64,000 nt of DNA. Source: a bacterium. Lineage in GTDB: Bacteria; Planctomycetota; Planctomycetia; Pirellulales; Pirellulaceae. Below the pieces are notes generated by a model. It was not told the DNA's origin. It did no database searches and saw only the letters and a list, made by a program, of their open reading frames with translations. A program made the translations under genes and the position numbers. Positions within the stretch are counted from its first letter, which is position 1. Every line of letters begins with the position of its first letter. The stretch is from contig WGNR01000012.1 of NCBI GenBank assembly GCA_016124445.1, positions 62,001-126,000 on the forward strand, read 5' to 3'. Below are positions 53,911 to 64,000 of this stretch, piece after piece.

Positions 53911-56160
53911 ATGTCGAATCGATTCCATTCTCTGCACCCAAGCGGTCTGCTTGCTCGCATCCTTTTTGTTGGATTGCTTAGCTTGGCGCTAGGATGCCCG
54001 CAGCCGATTGATCTCGACGAGTCCAATTCCAAACTGAAACAAGATTCTGCGACCGAGCAGCCAAATGAAACAACTTCTGAAACACCGCCAACCCCAACAA
54101 GCGAAACGCCTCAGGTCAGCGAAGAAAGCAAACTGGATTCAAGCACCGATCAGGCTTCCTCTTCTCCTTCGATGCAGGAGAAACCAACGGAAACGAATCC
54201 GAAACCAGAAGAAAAGCAAAGCCTGAAACAACAAATTATCGGTGTTTGGGATCCGTTAAGCCTGAATGGCAAGAAGGAACACTTGCCTGATGAGTCACTT
54301 GAAATCACGGAGCAGTTCATTTTCAGCGATGGTATACCGGCGACCTATGAACTCGACGAGAGTGTCGAGCCAGCACACATCACGCTAAGCGCTCCAGACA
54401 AACCTTCAATATTGGGACTGTTGAAACTGACTGGCGATACCTTGAAGATCACGGTTGCCGATCCAGGCTCGCCAAGACCGACTGAAATCAACGATGAAAA
54501 CGGCCGGCGACTTGAATTTAGGCGTTCTGACAAAGCCCCCTCCGCCAAGCCACCAATGCCCACGGAGTCATCAAGCGGGTCACCAGATAGATCCCAAAGT
54601 AGCGTGATGCTGGGAAGGGGTGGGGTAAGCGTGATTGTGACTTCCGGTGCCGCCGCATTCCGCCCCGACGGCAAGATTGTCGCCGCTAAGATGATCGACC
54701 AAGTGATCTTATGGGACGTCGAAAAACAGCGTCAGATTGCTTTACTCCCTGGCGATACCGAAGGCGCTGGCCTGATTTCCGGAATCTCCTGGTCATCCAA
54801 TGGAAAACGGCTGGCCGTCCTGCGGGAAGACCCGGAAACCTTCGAGGGTGCTGCATACATCTACGACGTGGCAACCATGCAAGTGGCTACAAAAATTGAC
54901 CACAAGTGTGTTTACCTCGATTTCAGCCCTGACGGCCGGTTTTTCGCCACCGGCAGCTACCGAAATGACGCACAACTATGGAGCACCACCACTGGGAAGG
55001 AAGTGTTCACGCTGAAGTCGCAAGCAAACAGGTCGCAACGTGGTGCCATCAGCGACGACTCGAAGTTTTTTGCATCGAGTCCCGGAAGTGATCAGATCGA
55101 GATCTTCGCGACGCATACGGGACAAAAGGTCGCCGAGGTTACGCTGCCTGAAAAACTTATGCCGCAACAGTTGTTGTTCAAACCGGACAACAAGCACCTA
55201 TTGGTGACGGTCTTCGGCAACAAAAACGCGTTGCTGGAAGTTGACTTAGCCACCAAAGAAACTTCCACACTCTTAAATGACATCCAAATCGATGACATGG
55301 TCTACTCGAAGGATAAAACGCTTCTGGTGATCACCGCGAATCACGAAATCAAGATTCTTGATGCCAAGACATTGGATGAGGTGCAAGTGATCAGGTACGT
55401 CGATAATTCATCAATCGATATCAGCCCCGACAACCGCTACGTCCTCAGCGCGAGCAGTGAATACGCTCTGATTTACGATCGAGAGAATTTAAATCCAACT
55501 TCAGAGAAGCATTGGCCCCCCTCCCCGACACCTCAGCAGCAAAAATGGCTGGACAAATCACAGGAATTCTCTTCCGTGAGCCTATATGTTCAAAACCTCA
55601 TTCAACCCCACAGAAACTTTTTTAAGGATGGAAAGCCGATACTAAGCTGGAGAATTCGTGCCCACCAATACGACGATCAAATTAAATACGATGAGAAAGA
55701 ACCTTGGGATGCTCCCGCGAATGCCAAGGCCCTTGCCTCGATCGCAGATGGTTTCAATTTGGGCGAATCCGACGGCAACAAAACAGTGATTCAATTTGTC
55801 ACAGGCCCCGATGCAGCTTGGGACGAAATCAAGGGGATGCTTCCGGTGAAAGATCCGTCAACCTTGTGGCTGGTCGAGACCAGCAAGGAGTCCGCAGTCC
55901 CTTGGACCGAACCGAAAGATTTTCAATACGATCCGAACGATCCCTGGAAGGGCCTGCCGCGCGAAGGATTCTTTGCCCTTACCAATGATAAGAAGCGCGG
56001 CTTCGTTTCAGGAGACACCCCGCCCGAAGTGCTCAATGCAATGTTCACTGCCAATGGAGGTGAAGAAATCGACTTCGATAAGTGGTTCATCTCGACCTCG
56101 GACTACCTCATCGACCCGGTCAAAGACATCAAGAACCCCATGCCGCCGTTCTCGCGCTGA
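53911..56160 (+). CDS. Lipoprotein with TIGR03067-like and WD40-like domains
   Basis: 749 residues from ATG 53911 (an in-frame GTG lies at 53902). The signal peptide ends in the lipobox LALGC, so the mature protein is lipid-anchored. A Ser/Thr/Glu-rich linker runs to about 110. Residues about 110-205 (IIGVWDPLSLNGKKEHLPD, TYELDESVEPAHITLS, LLKLTGDTLKITVA, PRPTEIND) fit TIGR03067, a domain best known from planctomycetes. From about 235 WD40-type repeats follow (FRPDGKIVAAKMIDQVILWD, FSPDGRFFATGSYRNDAQLW). The last 200 residues are unassigned. Probable extracytoplasmic scaffold. Confidence 0.78.
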   Translation: MSNRFHSLHPSGLLARILFVGLLSLALGCPQPIDLDESNSKLKQDSATEQPNETTSETPPTPTSETPQVSEESKLDSSTDQASSSPSMQEKPTETNPKPEEKQSLKQQIIGVWDPLSLNGKKEHLPDESLEITEQFIFSDGIPATYELDESVEPAHITLSAPDKPSILGLLKLTGDTLKITVADPGSPRPTEINDENGRRLEFRRSDKAPSAKPPMPTESSSGSPDRSQSSVMLGRGGVSVIVTSGAAAFRPDGKIVAAKMIDQVILWDVEKQRQIALLPGDTEGAGLISGISWSSNGKRLAVLREDPETFEGAAYIYDVATMQVATKIDHKCVYLDFSPDGRFFATGSYRNDAQLWSTTTGKEVFTLKSQANRSQRGAISDDSKFFASSPGSDQIEIFATHTGQKVAEVTLPEKLMPQQLLFKPDNKHLLVTVFGNKNALLEVDLATKETSTLLNDIQIDDMVYSKDKTLLVITANHEIKILDAKTLDEVQVIRYVDNSSIDISPDNRYVLSASSEYALIYDRENLNPTSEKHWPPSPTPQQQKWLDKSQEFSSVSLYVQNLIQPHRNFFKDGKPILSWRIRAHQYDDQIKYDEKEPWDAPANAKALASIADGFNLGESDGNKTVIQFVTGPDAAWDEIKGMLPVKDPSTLWLVETSKESAVPWTEPKDFQYDPNDPWKGLPREGFFALTNDKKRGFVSGDTPPEVLNAMFTANGGEEIDFDKWFISTSDYLIDPVKDIKNPMPPFSR

Positions 56161-56175
56161 TTGCAAGACGAGACG

Positions 56176-57888
56176 TTACCTTAGCGGCACCGAAGTAGGG
56201 ACCCGCGTGAGCGACTCGGTGTATTGTGGGTCGAAGTACCAATACATGCCGACTGGGCTGGTCATGTCGCGAAGCCAGGCGCGTTGGGTTGGCAGGCGGT
56301 GCTTTTGCATCAGCGCGTAGATGTCGCTGATCACCTTCGTGTTGTCGCCGTAGTAGGCGTGGCCAAGCAGGCTGGTATCGATCTGGGTGACGTCGATCGT
56401 GTCGATCCCGTTTAAAACCACCAGTCCCGCGCCGACGTCGCCTGCCCGGGGATAGCCGTTGACGGCGCGGGATGCCAGCAGCGCCTTGTCGTTCTGCGAC
56501 GCATAAAGCGTGACGTGCTGGGCCATGCTGGTCAGTTTTGGGGCGATCTCGTCCTTGAACACCCGGGCATCGACATCAGGTGCGGCCAGGATCACTTCGT
56601 TGAAGATCTTCTGATTCTGCTGCAGGTCTTTCGCCAAGGACTCGACCGCGGCGCCAAATGCCCGGTTGCCCATGCTGTGGGCGATCAAGTGCACGGCCTG
56701 GGCTCCGCTGTGTTGGTGGATCTTCAGCAAAAACTCTTTCAAGTGCGATGACGTCCAGAACGAGTTCTTCCGATCAGTCACGTATCCCAGCAGTTCTCCC
56801 TGGGAAGGCCAACTGTAAAAGACCGGAACGCCTTTGAATTCCAGATCGTGAGCGATTTGAGCCGTTCGCCGGGCCGCATCTTCAAAGGTGACGTTGTAGC
56901 CATGGATGAAGATCAACAAATCCTTGTCAGGCGACTCGTCGACGCGTTGCTTCAGCATGTCAAGAAAGGCTTGTTCCTCCTCCGAGTGGACCTCCATCAG
57001 CATAACGTGGTCCGTTTGATTCTCGGCAAATTCCAAACGAACGATCGAAGGTGATTCCAATTCGCCTGCCTGATGCGACTTCGGGATACTTACCTGGCAG
57101 GTTCCCAGTTGCAGGTTGCCTTGCTCTTTTCCATAGACGACCGAGTCACTTGAAAGGAATCGATCGTACTTCTGATACTGGACCCAACCTTCCTGGCCAA
57201 CCACGACCGCTCCGGAAAGGGCCGCCATAAAGCTGAGGCCAGCCAAGAGAAACTGTTGGAACTTGGTTAGTGCCAGCGCCACGGCAACGCCCAACAACAC
57301 GCAGGTCGCCGCCGGCAATAGGGCGTGGTACTTCGCCGGCAATATACCGCCGGGCCAGACCATGACGGCGCGATCGGTTCCGTAGAAGACTTCGACCATG
57401 TCGAACGTCTGGTCTGCATTTACTTCTTCCGTTGCCGGTTCAATCGCCTGCATCTCGGAAGGTGCCGGTTCAGGTGCTACCTCGACCGCTTGCGGTTGCA
57501 GCGATTTCGGCTCCGCTGCCTGAGGCTGGGCCGACATTGGCTGTGACTCGGAGAACCGACTCATTTGGGGAACCACCATCGGCTGCATTCGCGGCGTCGA
57601 ACCCGGCGCGGCAGGGGCCATGCGCATGGGTTGAAACTCTGGCATCACTTCGGCCGGTTGGGCTTCGATGACTTGCGGATGCGGCTCAACCATTGGGGCA
57701 GGGTTTTCGGGCGCGACGGCGACTTCCGTCGGGGCGTCAGCTGCGTCAGGCCGGTCTTCGCTGGTATCGGTCGACTTCTCGGAACTACAACCCAGCGCAA
57801 TGATCCCGAGTAACATCAGCAGCGCTACGTTGAACCGATCACTTAGCCGTCGCGATGCAATGGATTCCGAACGTGACCTCTTCGTCAT
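56176..57888 (-). CDS. Lipoprotein alpha/beta-hydrolase, DUF900 type
   Basis: 570 residues from ATG 57888, just after AAAGGGGGA. Signal peptide with lipobox IIALGC, then a Pro/Ala/Met-rich linker to about 180. VEVFYGTDRAVM is the typical entry of DUF900 proteins. A double-helix membrane segment (LLPAATCVLLGVAVALAL, then FLLAGLSFMAALSGAVVV) lies in the middle. The hydrolase core has IFIHGYNVTFEDAARRTAQI, FYSWPSQG, nucleophile elbow LIAHSMGNRAFG, and AAPDVDARVF. Substrate unknown. Convergent with the preceding gene by 15 nt. Confidence 0.83.
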   Translation of the reverse strand: MTKRSRSESIASRRLSDRFNVALLMLLGIIALGCSSEKSTDTSEDRPDAADAPTEVAVAPENPAPMVEPHPQVIEAQPAEVMPEFQPMRMAPAAPGSTPRMQPMVVPQMSRFSESQPMSAQPQAAEPKSLQPQAVEVAPEPAPSEMQAIEPATEEVNADQTFDMVEVFYGTDRAVMVWPGGILPAKYHALLPAATCVLLGVAVALALTKFQQFLLAGLSFMAALSGAVVVGQEGWVQYQKYDRFLSSDSVVYGKEQGNLQLGTCQVSIPKSHQAGELESPSIVRLEFAENQTDHVMLMEVHSEEEQAFLDMLKQRVDESPDKDLLIFIHGYNVTFEDAARRTAQIAHDLEFKGVPVFYSWPSQGELLGYVTDRKNSFWTSSHLKEFLLKIHQHSGAQAVHLIAHSMGNRAFGAAVESLAKDLQQNQKIFNEVILAAPDVDARVFKDEIAPKLTSMAQHVTLYASQNDKALLASRAVNGYPRAGDVGAGLVVLNGIDTIDVTQIDTSLLGHAYYGDNTKVISDIYALMQKHRLPTQRAWLRDMTSPVGMYWYFDPQYTESLTRVPTSVPLR

Positions 57889-58202
57889 CGTTCCCCCTTT
57901 ATCTAGTCGCCGGGTGTGGCAGATTGGTGAGTCAAATAGGGGGTGGATAGTACCGAGGCCCGATTGCGAGCAAAAGAGAGATTTTTTGGCCATCTCGCCC
58001 GCCGAGGGGTACGGGAAGCCCACCGACAAATCGTGCTAAATCGTTGCTAGTTTGTAACTTATAACCTAGAAATTGGTAGTCGGACCGGCATTCGGGAAGT
58101 TGCTGGCAGCGAAAACCATTTCTGCCCGGCGTTCGTCTAGTCAGGTGATCGCTCGAGCTAGTCGCGACTCTCTTCCATCATTTAGCCCCAGGAACCTATG
58201 CG

Positions 58203-61200
58203 ATGTTGCCCAATTCTCGGACTTTCCTTTGGCTGCTAACGGTTTCTCTATTCCTCCCCGCTACGGCAAATGCTGCCGAGAACGACCCCAAAGCCGATCC
58301 TACGGCCGACGCCAAGGCAGATGTGTCGCACTATGTGCTCGCTCCGACAGCAATTCGCGACGCCATGCAAGACCGCAAATATGATGAGGCGGTCCAACTT
58401 ATCGACGCGGCTCTGGCTAAAGAGGGGGGCGACAAAGAGCAACTGATGTATCTCAAAGGCCGGGCCTTCCACTTCGCCGGCAGGTACAAGGATGCGATTC
58501 GCACATTTGAGGAGCAGTTGAAACGCTTCCCTGACTCGCATTGGTCGCGAAAAGCAAAGTTTGGAGTCGGCGTGGCCTACGTTCGCCTGGGTGACTACCG
58601 CGCCGCCGAGGTTGCCTATCGGGAACAAGCCCGGTACCTGTTGTCGCTCGACCGGAAAGAAGAGGTCGCCGAGATTTACCTGAGCCTGGCAAGCGTCGCC
58701 TATGAGTGCGGCGAAGAGAAGAAAGACAATTCGGAATACAACAAGGCGCTCCAGTTCTATCAAAAGGCGCTTGAGGTCGGCCCCAAGCAAGAGACCCAGG
58801 ATCAAATCAATCTGCAAATTGCCCGCTGCCAATGGAAACTTGGCCAACAGGGCCCCGCCGTTCAGGTTTACGAAAAGCTGGTCAAGGATGCGAAGGATCG
58901 CAGTACATTGCTGACGGCTCGCTATGAGCTGGGAGATCGATACCAGCAACTTGGCAACCGCCCCGCAGCCCGCAAAGTTTGGGAAGACCTACTGGCACTG
59001 CATGATGGCGAAAAGTCTGACCTGTTGCCCAAAGCCGCCTTCCGCCTTTCGGAAACGTATGGATTTCCGGCACCTGCTTCTCAGCAAGACCTGGAACTGG
59101 GAGTCGCGGCGTTGGAATCTTATTTGAAGAAATACCCTGAGGATAAAAACGTTCCCGAAGCCCACTTCCAGTTGGCTCGGGCCTATTCGCATCGCGGTCA
59201 GGGTGACAACGCCGTCGCGGCGATCGAGTCGTTCTTGAAGATCGAGCAGTACGCCGGCACCGATGCCTATGCAGACGCCCGATTCCTATTGGGCTCGGTC
59301 TATGCGCAGCAAAACAAATTCGATCAGGCAATCCAGGCCTGGAGTGAATACCTCTCGAAGCATCCGACGCACTCGAAGTGGAGCGAAGCTCAGACGCAGA
59401 TCATCAACACGCAGTATCGCAAGGCCGAGTTCGCCAACAGCGAAAAGCATTACGACGAAGCACGCAAACTTTGGGGCGAGTTCCTGGCCAAGTATCCGAT
59501 CGACGGCCGAGCTCAGTCGATTCAATTTCAAATCGGCCAAAGCTATTACCACCAGGAAAACTGGAACGAGGCGATTGCGGCCTGGAAGCAACTTGCCAGC
59601 AAGTTCCCTGGGACGCCGATCGCCGCCAAGGCCAACTACAGCATTGCCCTGACCACCGAGCAAAAACTCGACAAGCTGGCTGATGCCCTGGAACTGTACA
59701 AAAAGCTGGCCGGCACGCCTTATGCCTCGCAGGCACAGCAGCGGATTACTTTGCTGACCAGCGAACAACTTCACGTCGCCACGCCACGTAAGTTTCGTTC
59801 GACCGAAAAGCCTTCGATCCAGCTGAAGACGCGAAACCTCGAGAAAGTCACCGTCCAGGTCTACCCGATCGACCTGGAGACGTACTTCCGCAAAATGCAG
59901 ACCACCGGTGACATCGAAAGCCTGGACATTGCTCTGATCGATCCAGCCGAGAAATTCACCTACGAGATCCCCAAGTACGAGAAGTACCGTCTCGATACGC
60001 ACATGGTCGACATTCCGATTTCGGTGCCCGGCATGAAAGAAGGGGACAAGAAGACCGAAGCAGGGGTCGTAGCGGTGACCGTGACGGGCGAAACGAAAGA
60101 ATCGACCACCGTCGTGCTGCAAAGCGATCTCGATATGATCGTGAAAAGTTCGCGGGACGAAGTGTTCGTCTATGCCCAGAACATGCGAACCGGCAAGCCG
60201 TGGAAAGATGTTCGCCTGTTGCTTTCCAACGGATCGGAGGTCTTTGCCGAAGCGACCACGGGCGAAGATGGCGTTTACCGGGCTGCCCGGGATGAACTAC
60301 ATGGCTCCAACGATATCCGTGTGCTGGGCGTGATCGACGGCCATTCCGCTGCCAACATCGTCAATTTGAACGGCCTGCAAATGGCTCGTGGGCTTGAACA
60401 ACGCGGCTATCTTTACACCGATCGGCCTGCCTATCGACCAGGCCAACTGGTCCACCTGCGCGGCATCATTCGTCACGTGATAGACGATCGCTACACCGTA
60501 CCAGTCGGTGAGACCTACCAACTGGAGGTGCTCGATCCTCGCGCTCGCACTCTTTTCTACGATGAAGTCAAGCTGACCGATTACGGTTCGGCAGGCGGCC
60601 ACTTGCTGTTGCCGGCGGATGCGTCGGTGGGCTCGTACCAGGTCGTCATGAAATCGACCAAAGACAAGAAGGAAGTCTATTACGGCACCTTTCAGGTTGC
60701 TGAATTCCAACTGCCGCGGATCTTTTTGGAAATCGAAACGGACGAAACTGTCTACTATCGCGGCGAAGTGGTAAAGGGAACGATCACCGCCAAGTATTAC
60801 CACGGCGATCCTGTCATCGATCGCAACCTGCAGTATTTCCTCGACGGCAAGCAGATCGACGCGAAGACGAACAACAAGGGCCAGGTCGAATTTGAAATCC
60901 CCACGCGAGACCTCTCCGATTCGCGCACGTTACAAATTGCCGCCCGGATGCCGAGTGAAAACGCTTCGACCTCTAAGAATGTTTTGATCTCGGCAGTCGG
61001 GTTTACACTGAGTGCTTCGGTCGTTCGTGATACCTACCTCTCTGGTGAATCGTTCGACGTCACCGCGATGGTCAAGGACATGGAAGGGGAACCGCTGGCA
61101 ACCGACCTGACGCTGTCAGTCTTGCGACTGGCCAATGATGAGCCTGGCAAATCGCAGGAGGTGCTTGTCTCGAAGCACGAGCTCAAATCAAACGATAAGG

Positions 61201-64000
61201 GAGAAGCGCGGCACACGCTGACGTTGGAAAAAGGTGGCCAGTATATTCTGCGGTTCACCGGGGTCGACCGCTTCGAGCATGACATCTCGGCCCAGACCGG
61301 CGTCCATGTTTCCGATGAAAACGACCGGATCCGTTTGCACATTCTGGCCGACAGCCACTTGCTCAAATCAGGCGAAAAGGCCTCGATCGATGTCCACTGG
61401 CGCGGCCAGCCGGCGCTGGCCCTGGTGACGTTCGAGGGCTCGAAAATTCTCGACTATCGCCTGGTCGAACTGAAGCCAGGCAAGAATGCGTTGAAGATTG
61501 ATGTCGGATCGTTTCTGGCTCCCAACTTCCAGTTGGCAATTGCCGCGATGACCGACACCAAAGAGGGCAAAGAAACGGACAAGACGAAAACCCCATTGCG
61601 GTTCCACACCGCCGATAGCATCTTTCAGGTTGAACGCGATCTCAACGTAACCCTCAAGCTGCCCAAGACGGCTCAGCCAGGCGATACGGTGAAAGCGGCC
61701 CTCAAAACGACCGACGCCCTGGGCAACCCCTTGCCCGCCGAGTTGAGCCTGGCGCTGGTCGAAAAGAGCCTGCTCGATCAGTTCCCACCTTCGTGGCCCA
61801 AGCCAAGCGACTTCTGGCAGGGCAATCCTCGCGTGTTCGCCATGCGAGCGACTTCCAGCATCAACTTCCAGTATGAGCCTGCCACCAAGCAGATCGATGG
61901 CCGCTTGCTGGCCGAAGAAAAACGATTGGAAGAAATGGAAGAGATTCAGCTGCAACTAAGCGACTTTTCGCGATCTGGCATGCGAGAAGCGGATGGTACC
62001 ATCGTTCAAGAGTTTGAGCCAAGGGACTCCTTTGGTGCGGATCAGCCGCCTCAGTCAGGCTATTACGCCGGCGAAGCAGGTGCCATGGGTGGTATGGGGG
62101 GCGGCATGCCTGGAGGGATGATACCAAATGCTCCGCCCATGAATGCCCCCATGTCCCGGGCAGAAGCCAATCAAATGGCCATCTCCGGAGTCGCGGCCAA
62201 ACCTCAGGCGGCAGCGACCAAGGATTTCGCAGACTACCAACGCTTTGGCCGCGCCTCCGGCAATCCGATGGGCTGGTCGAAAGCAGATCTCGATTTCAAG
62301 AACAACAAAACCTGGGGGATCGCCGAGTTTGGCGAACAGCATTGGTACTACGATTCCAACGGAACCGCCAACCTTGGTTTCCAAGTGCTTGATGCCAATG
62401 GCCGTTTCTCGAATCGCGCGATTCAACTTGTTAGACCACGCATCATCGTTCAAGAGGAAGAGGAGCCTCTGCTTGGTTTGATGGACGAGGCTCTTAAGGC
62501 CGGCGATATCCTGCTGGCCGGACTTCCGCCACAGGAAACGGCCTTCTGGGCACCCGATATCATCACCAACGACCAAGGGGAAGCAACTGTCGAAATCACG
62601 CTGCCTCCCAATTCGACAACCTGGCAGCTTCAAGCCAAAGGAATCACCATCGAAACACTCGCCGGCCAGGCCGAAGCCGAATTGACGGTTGCCAAGCCGC
62701 TGTTCGCCGAGTTGAACCTTCCGTTGGCCTTGCAAAGTGGCGACAAGATGCAGATTCCCGTTCGCATCTTCAAGAAGGATGGCAAGCCGGGCAAAGTCGA
62801 AATGACGCTCGAAATCACCATCGGCGAAAAGAAGATCACCCAAAAGAAAACGATCGAATTCAAGGAGAACAACGAGCACGACCTCCTGGTTCCGCTGGAG
62901 ATCGATCCGGCCGCCGTCAAATCGGCCGAGACCGCCCAGGCCAAGTTCCAGCTTTCGGTCAAATCGGGCGAAATGGCAGACGTTCAGCGCGATACGGTGC
63001 CGATCCGCGAGCGAAGCTATCGCGTGGTGCGTTCCGCTTCCGGGAACGCCACGAGCGACATGACCGCGATGGTCGACTATCCCGAAGGCATGCCGTGGGA
63101 AAACCCAAGCTTGCAGATCGTCATCGGTCCCAACGTTCGTTCCGACCTGATCAGCGTTTTGAATCCCCCAGTCATGCCCCTGTACCGCTGCGGTGTAATC
63201 GCCAGCACACCGATCGATTCGCTGACCAGCGATATTCTGGCCGGCATCGCTCTGGAAAAGCTGTTGGCGCAAAGCCCTGACCATGGCGGTCCTTCGCTCG
63301 ATACGGTGAAGCCGAAAGTCGACTCGGCTATCGCATCGCTGATCGTCATGCAAAACGACGATGGCGGGTTCAGTTGGAGTGGTGCTCGAACGGGTGCTAA
63401 TCGCTACTCGACCGCACGTGCTCTCTGGGCGCTGGCTGCAGCCCATGACGCTGGGCACCGGGTCGATATCAACCTGATTCAAAAGAGCGTGCATTCCCTG
63501 AAAAACGAAATCCCCAACATTACGCTGGGCGACTACGACAGCAAGGCGACCATCCTCTATTCGTTGACGGTCGCGGGTCAGGGAGACTTCTCGCTGGCCA
63601 ACCAGCTTTATCGCAATCGTCCCGCGCTGAGCGCCGCTGGCTGCGCTTACCTGGCACTGACGTTCGCGGAGATGAAGCGACAAGACACAGCTCGCGAATT
63701 GACCGAACTGGCCAAAAGCAAACTTGGCCAGGCCGTACATTCAGGCTGGAATAGCTCGGCGATCGAAGCCAAGGCACTGTATGCGTTGTGCGTACTTGAA
63801 ACCGAGCCGAAATCACCAGAGTTGAAAAGGATCGCCGAAAGCGTCTGGAAAGATCGCGTTGGTCATCGCTGGAACCCGGACAAGGCGACCGGCCCGGCCA
63901 TGATGGTGATTTGCGGCTGGACGGCCGACAAGCGCGTTGCCGCCGACGAGTACCAGTTGGCAATCCTAGTGAACGACAAGCCGGTCAAGACACTGAAGAT
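58203..64000 (+). CDS. Giant secreted TPR-macroglobulin (MG2/A2M) protein, C-terminus cut off
   Basis: More than 1,930 residues, open to the window edge. ATG 58203 with AGGA upstream; the ATG at 58199 is out of frame and stops early. Signal peptide LWLLTVSLFLPATANA. Residues about 45-520 are TPR-like repeats (YDEAVQLIDAAL, YKDAIRTFEEQLKRFP, FDQAIQAWSEYLSKHP, WNEAIAAWKQLASKFP). From about 600 the macroglobulin domains follow (YTDRPAYRPGQLVHLRGIIR is the classic MG2 motif), a Gly/Met-rich patch near 1280-1310, and the A2M domain from about 1440. At the thioester site it reads PLYRCGVIASTP, so the Cys remains but the Glu-Gln is absent. Role: probably envelope protection or scaffolding without covalent trapping. 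Confidence 0.85.
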   Translation, partial: MLPNSRTFLWLLTVSLFLPATANAAENDPKADPTADAKADVSHYVLAPTAIRDAMQDRKYDEAVQLIDAALAKEGGDKEQLMYLKGRAFHFAGRYKDAIRTFEEQLKRFPDSHWSRKAKFGVGVAYVRLGDYRAAEVAYREQARYLLSLDRKEEVAEIYLSLASVAYECGEEKKDNSEYNKALQFYQKALEVGPKQETQDQINLQIARCQWKLGQQGPAVQVYEKLVKDAKDRSTLLTARYELGDRYQQLGNRPAARKVWEDLLALHDGEKSDLLPKAAFRLSETYGFPAPASQQDLELGVAALESYLKKYPEDKNVPEAHFQLARAYSHRGQGDNAVAAIESFLKIEQYAGTDAYADARFLLGSVYAQQNKFDQAIQAWSEYLSKHPTHSKWSEAQTQIINTQYRKAEFANSEKHYDEARKLWGEFLAKYPIDGRAQSIQFQIGQSYYHQENWNEAIAAWKQLASKFPGTPIAAKANYSIALTTEQKLDKLADALELYKKLAGTPYASQAQQRITLLTSEQLHVATPRKFRSTEKPSIQLKTRNLEKVTVQVYPIDLETYFRKMQTTGDIESLDIALIDPAEKFTYEIPKYEKYRLDTHMVDIPISVPGMKEGDKKTEAGVVAVTVTGETKESTTVVLQSDLDMIVKSSRDEVFVYAQNMRTGKPWKDVRLLLSNGSEVFAEATTGEDGVYRAARDELHGSNDIRVLGVIDGHSAANIVNLNGLQMARGLEQRGYLYTDRPAYRPGQLVHLRGIIRHVIDDRYTVPVGETYQLEVLDPRARTLFYDEVKLTDYGSAGGHLLLPADASVGSYQVVMKSTKDKKEVYYGTFQVAEFQLPRIFLEIETDETVYYRGEVVKGTITAKYYHGDPVIDRNLQYFLDGKQIDAKTNNKGQVEFEIPTRDLSDSRTLQIAARMPSENASTSKNVLISAVGFTLSASVVRDTYLSGESFDVTAMVKDMEGEPLATDLTLSVLRLANDEPGKSQEVLVSKHELKSNDKGEARHTLTLEKGGQYILRFTGVDRFEHDISAQTGVHVSDENDRIRLHILADSHLLKSGEKASIDVHWRGQPALALVTFEGSKILDYRLVELKPGKNALKIDVGSFLAPNFQLAIAAMTDTKEGKETDKTKTPLRFHTADSIFQVERDLNVTLKLPKTAQPGDTVKAALKTTDALGNPLPAELSLALVEKSLLDQFPPSWPKPSDFWQGNPRVFAMRATSSINFQYEPATKQIDGRLLAEEKRLEEMEEIQLQLSDFSRSGMREADGTIVQEFEPRDSFGADQPPQSGYYAGEAGAMGGMGGGMPGGMIPNAPPMNAPMSRAEANQMAISGVAAKPQAAATKDFADYQRFGRASGNPMGWSKADLDFKNNKTWGIAEFGEQHWYYDSNGTANLGFQVLDANGRFSNRAIQLVRPRIIVQEEEEPLLGLMDEALKAGDILLAGLPPQETAFWAPDIITNDQGEATVEITLPPNSTTWQLQAKGITIETLAGQAEAELTVAKPLFAELNLPLALQSGDKMQIPVRIFKKDGKPGKVEMTLEITIGEKKITQKKTIEFKENNEHDLLVPLEIDPAAVKSAETAQAKFQLSVKSGEMADVQRDTVPIRERSYRVVRSASGNATSDMTAMVDYPEGMPWENPSLQIVIGPNVRSDLISVLNPPVMPLYRCGVIASTPIDSLTSDILAGIALEKLLAQSPDHGGPSLDTVKPKVDSAIASLIVMQNDDGGFSWSGARTGANRYSTARALWALAAAHDAGHRVDINLIQKSVHSLKNEIPNITLGDYDSKATILYSLTVAGQGDFSLANQLYRNRPALSAAGCAYLALTFAEMKRQDTARELTELAKSKLGQAVHSGWNSSAIEAKALYALCVLETEPKSPELKRIAESVWKDRVGHRWNPDKATGPAMMVICGWTADKRVAADEYQLAILVNDKPVKTLK

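Noticed and set aside
62055..63740. Minus-strand frame of 561 codons opposite the macroglobulin gene
   Set aside because: Shadow of the macroglobulin reading frame.

Overview
The window looks like a chromosomal segment from a planctomycete of the Pirellulaceae (Blastopirellula/Bremerella-like). The grounds are a secreted sulfatase beside a secreted FAD oxidoreductase with a golvesin-like C-terminus, a TIGR03067-like lipoprotein, a Ser/Thr kinase fused to a receiver-like domain, many small secreted proteins of unknown function, and short GTAGGG-ended palindromic repeats. This is inferred from gene content; no rRNA or other marker is present.

Layout. Positions 1-7,000 hold a truncated secreted protein, mtnA-ald, der, a family 4 uracil-DNA glycosylase and a kinase/pseudo-receiver. 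Positions 7,389-14,471 carry a conserved information-processing run: glmU-like, prs, (groES on the other strand), rplY, pth, rpsF (TTG start), ssb, rplI, dnaB (TTG start). Positions 14,581-17,800 hold a small immunity-type cluster with an internal domain duplication. A palindromic repeat element follows, split by a 1,325-bp IS481-type insertion sequence with a visible 5-bp target duplication and a frameshifted transposase. Then come a glycosyltransferase, a sulfatase and a secreted FAD oxidoreductase.

Positions 22,552-30,557 are the most unusual part. They hold one complete yjbQ gene and three 5'-truncated yjbQ copies in tandem. Each copy is followed within 0-18 nt by a different small gene, among them a CdiI-type contact-dependent-inhibition immunity protein and a SUKH/SMI1-like protein. 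More small immunity-type genes, a frameshifted one and a pentapeptide-repeat protein follow. No toxin gene is seen. The first two yjbQ copies differ at 31 codons over the shared 101 codons, and every difference is synonymous.

Positions 30,850-64,000 return to core and planctomycete-type genes: unknown secreted and cytosolic proteins, speA, a PHB-depolymerase-like esterase, two SDR oxidoreductases, an RND efflux pair under a divergent TetR gene with a 15-bp palindrome, a PQQ-type beta-propeller, two response regulators, sdhCAB, ftsH, a WD40-like lipoprotein, a DUF900 lipoprotein hydrolase, and a very large TPR-macroglobulin protein that runs off the right edge and has lost the thioester motif.
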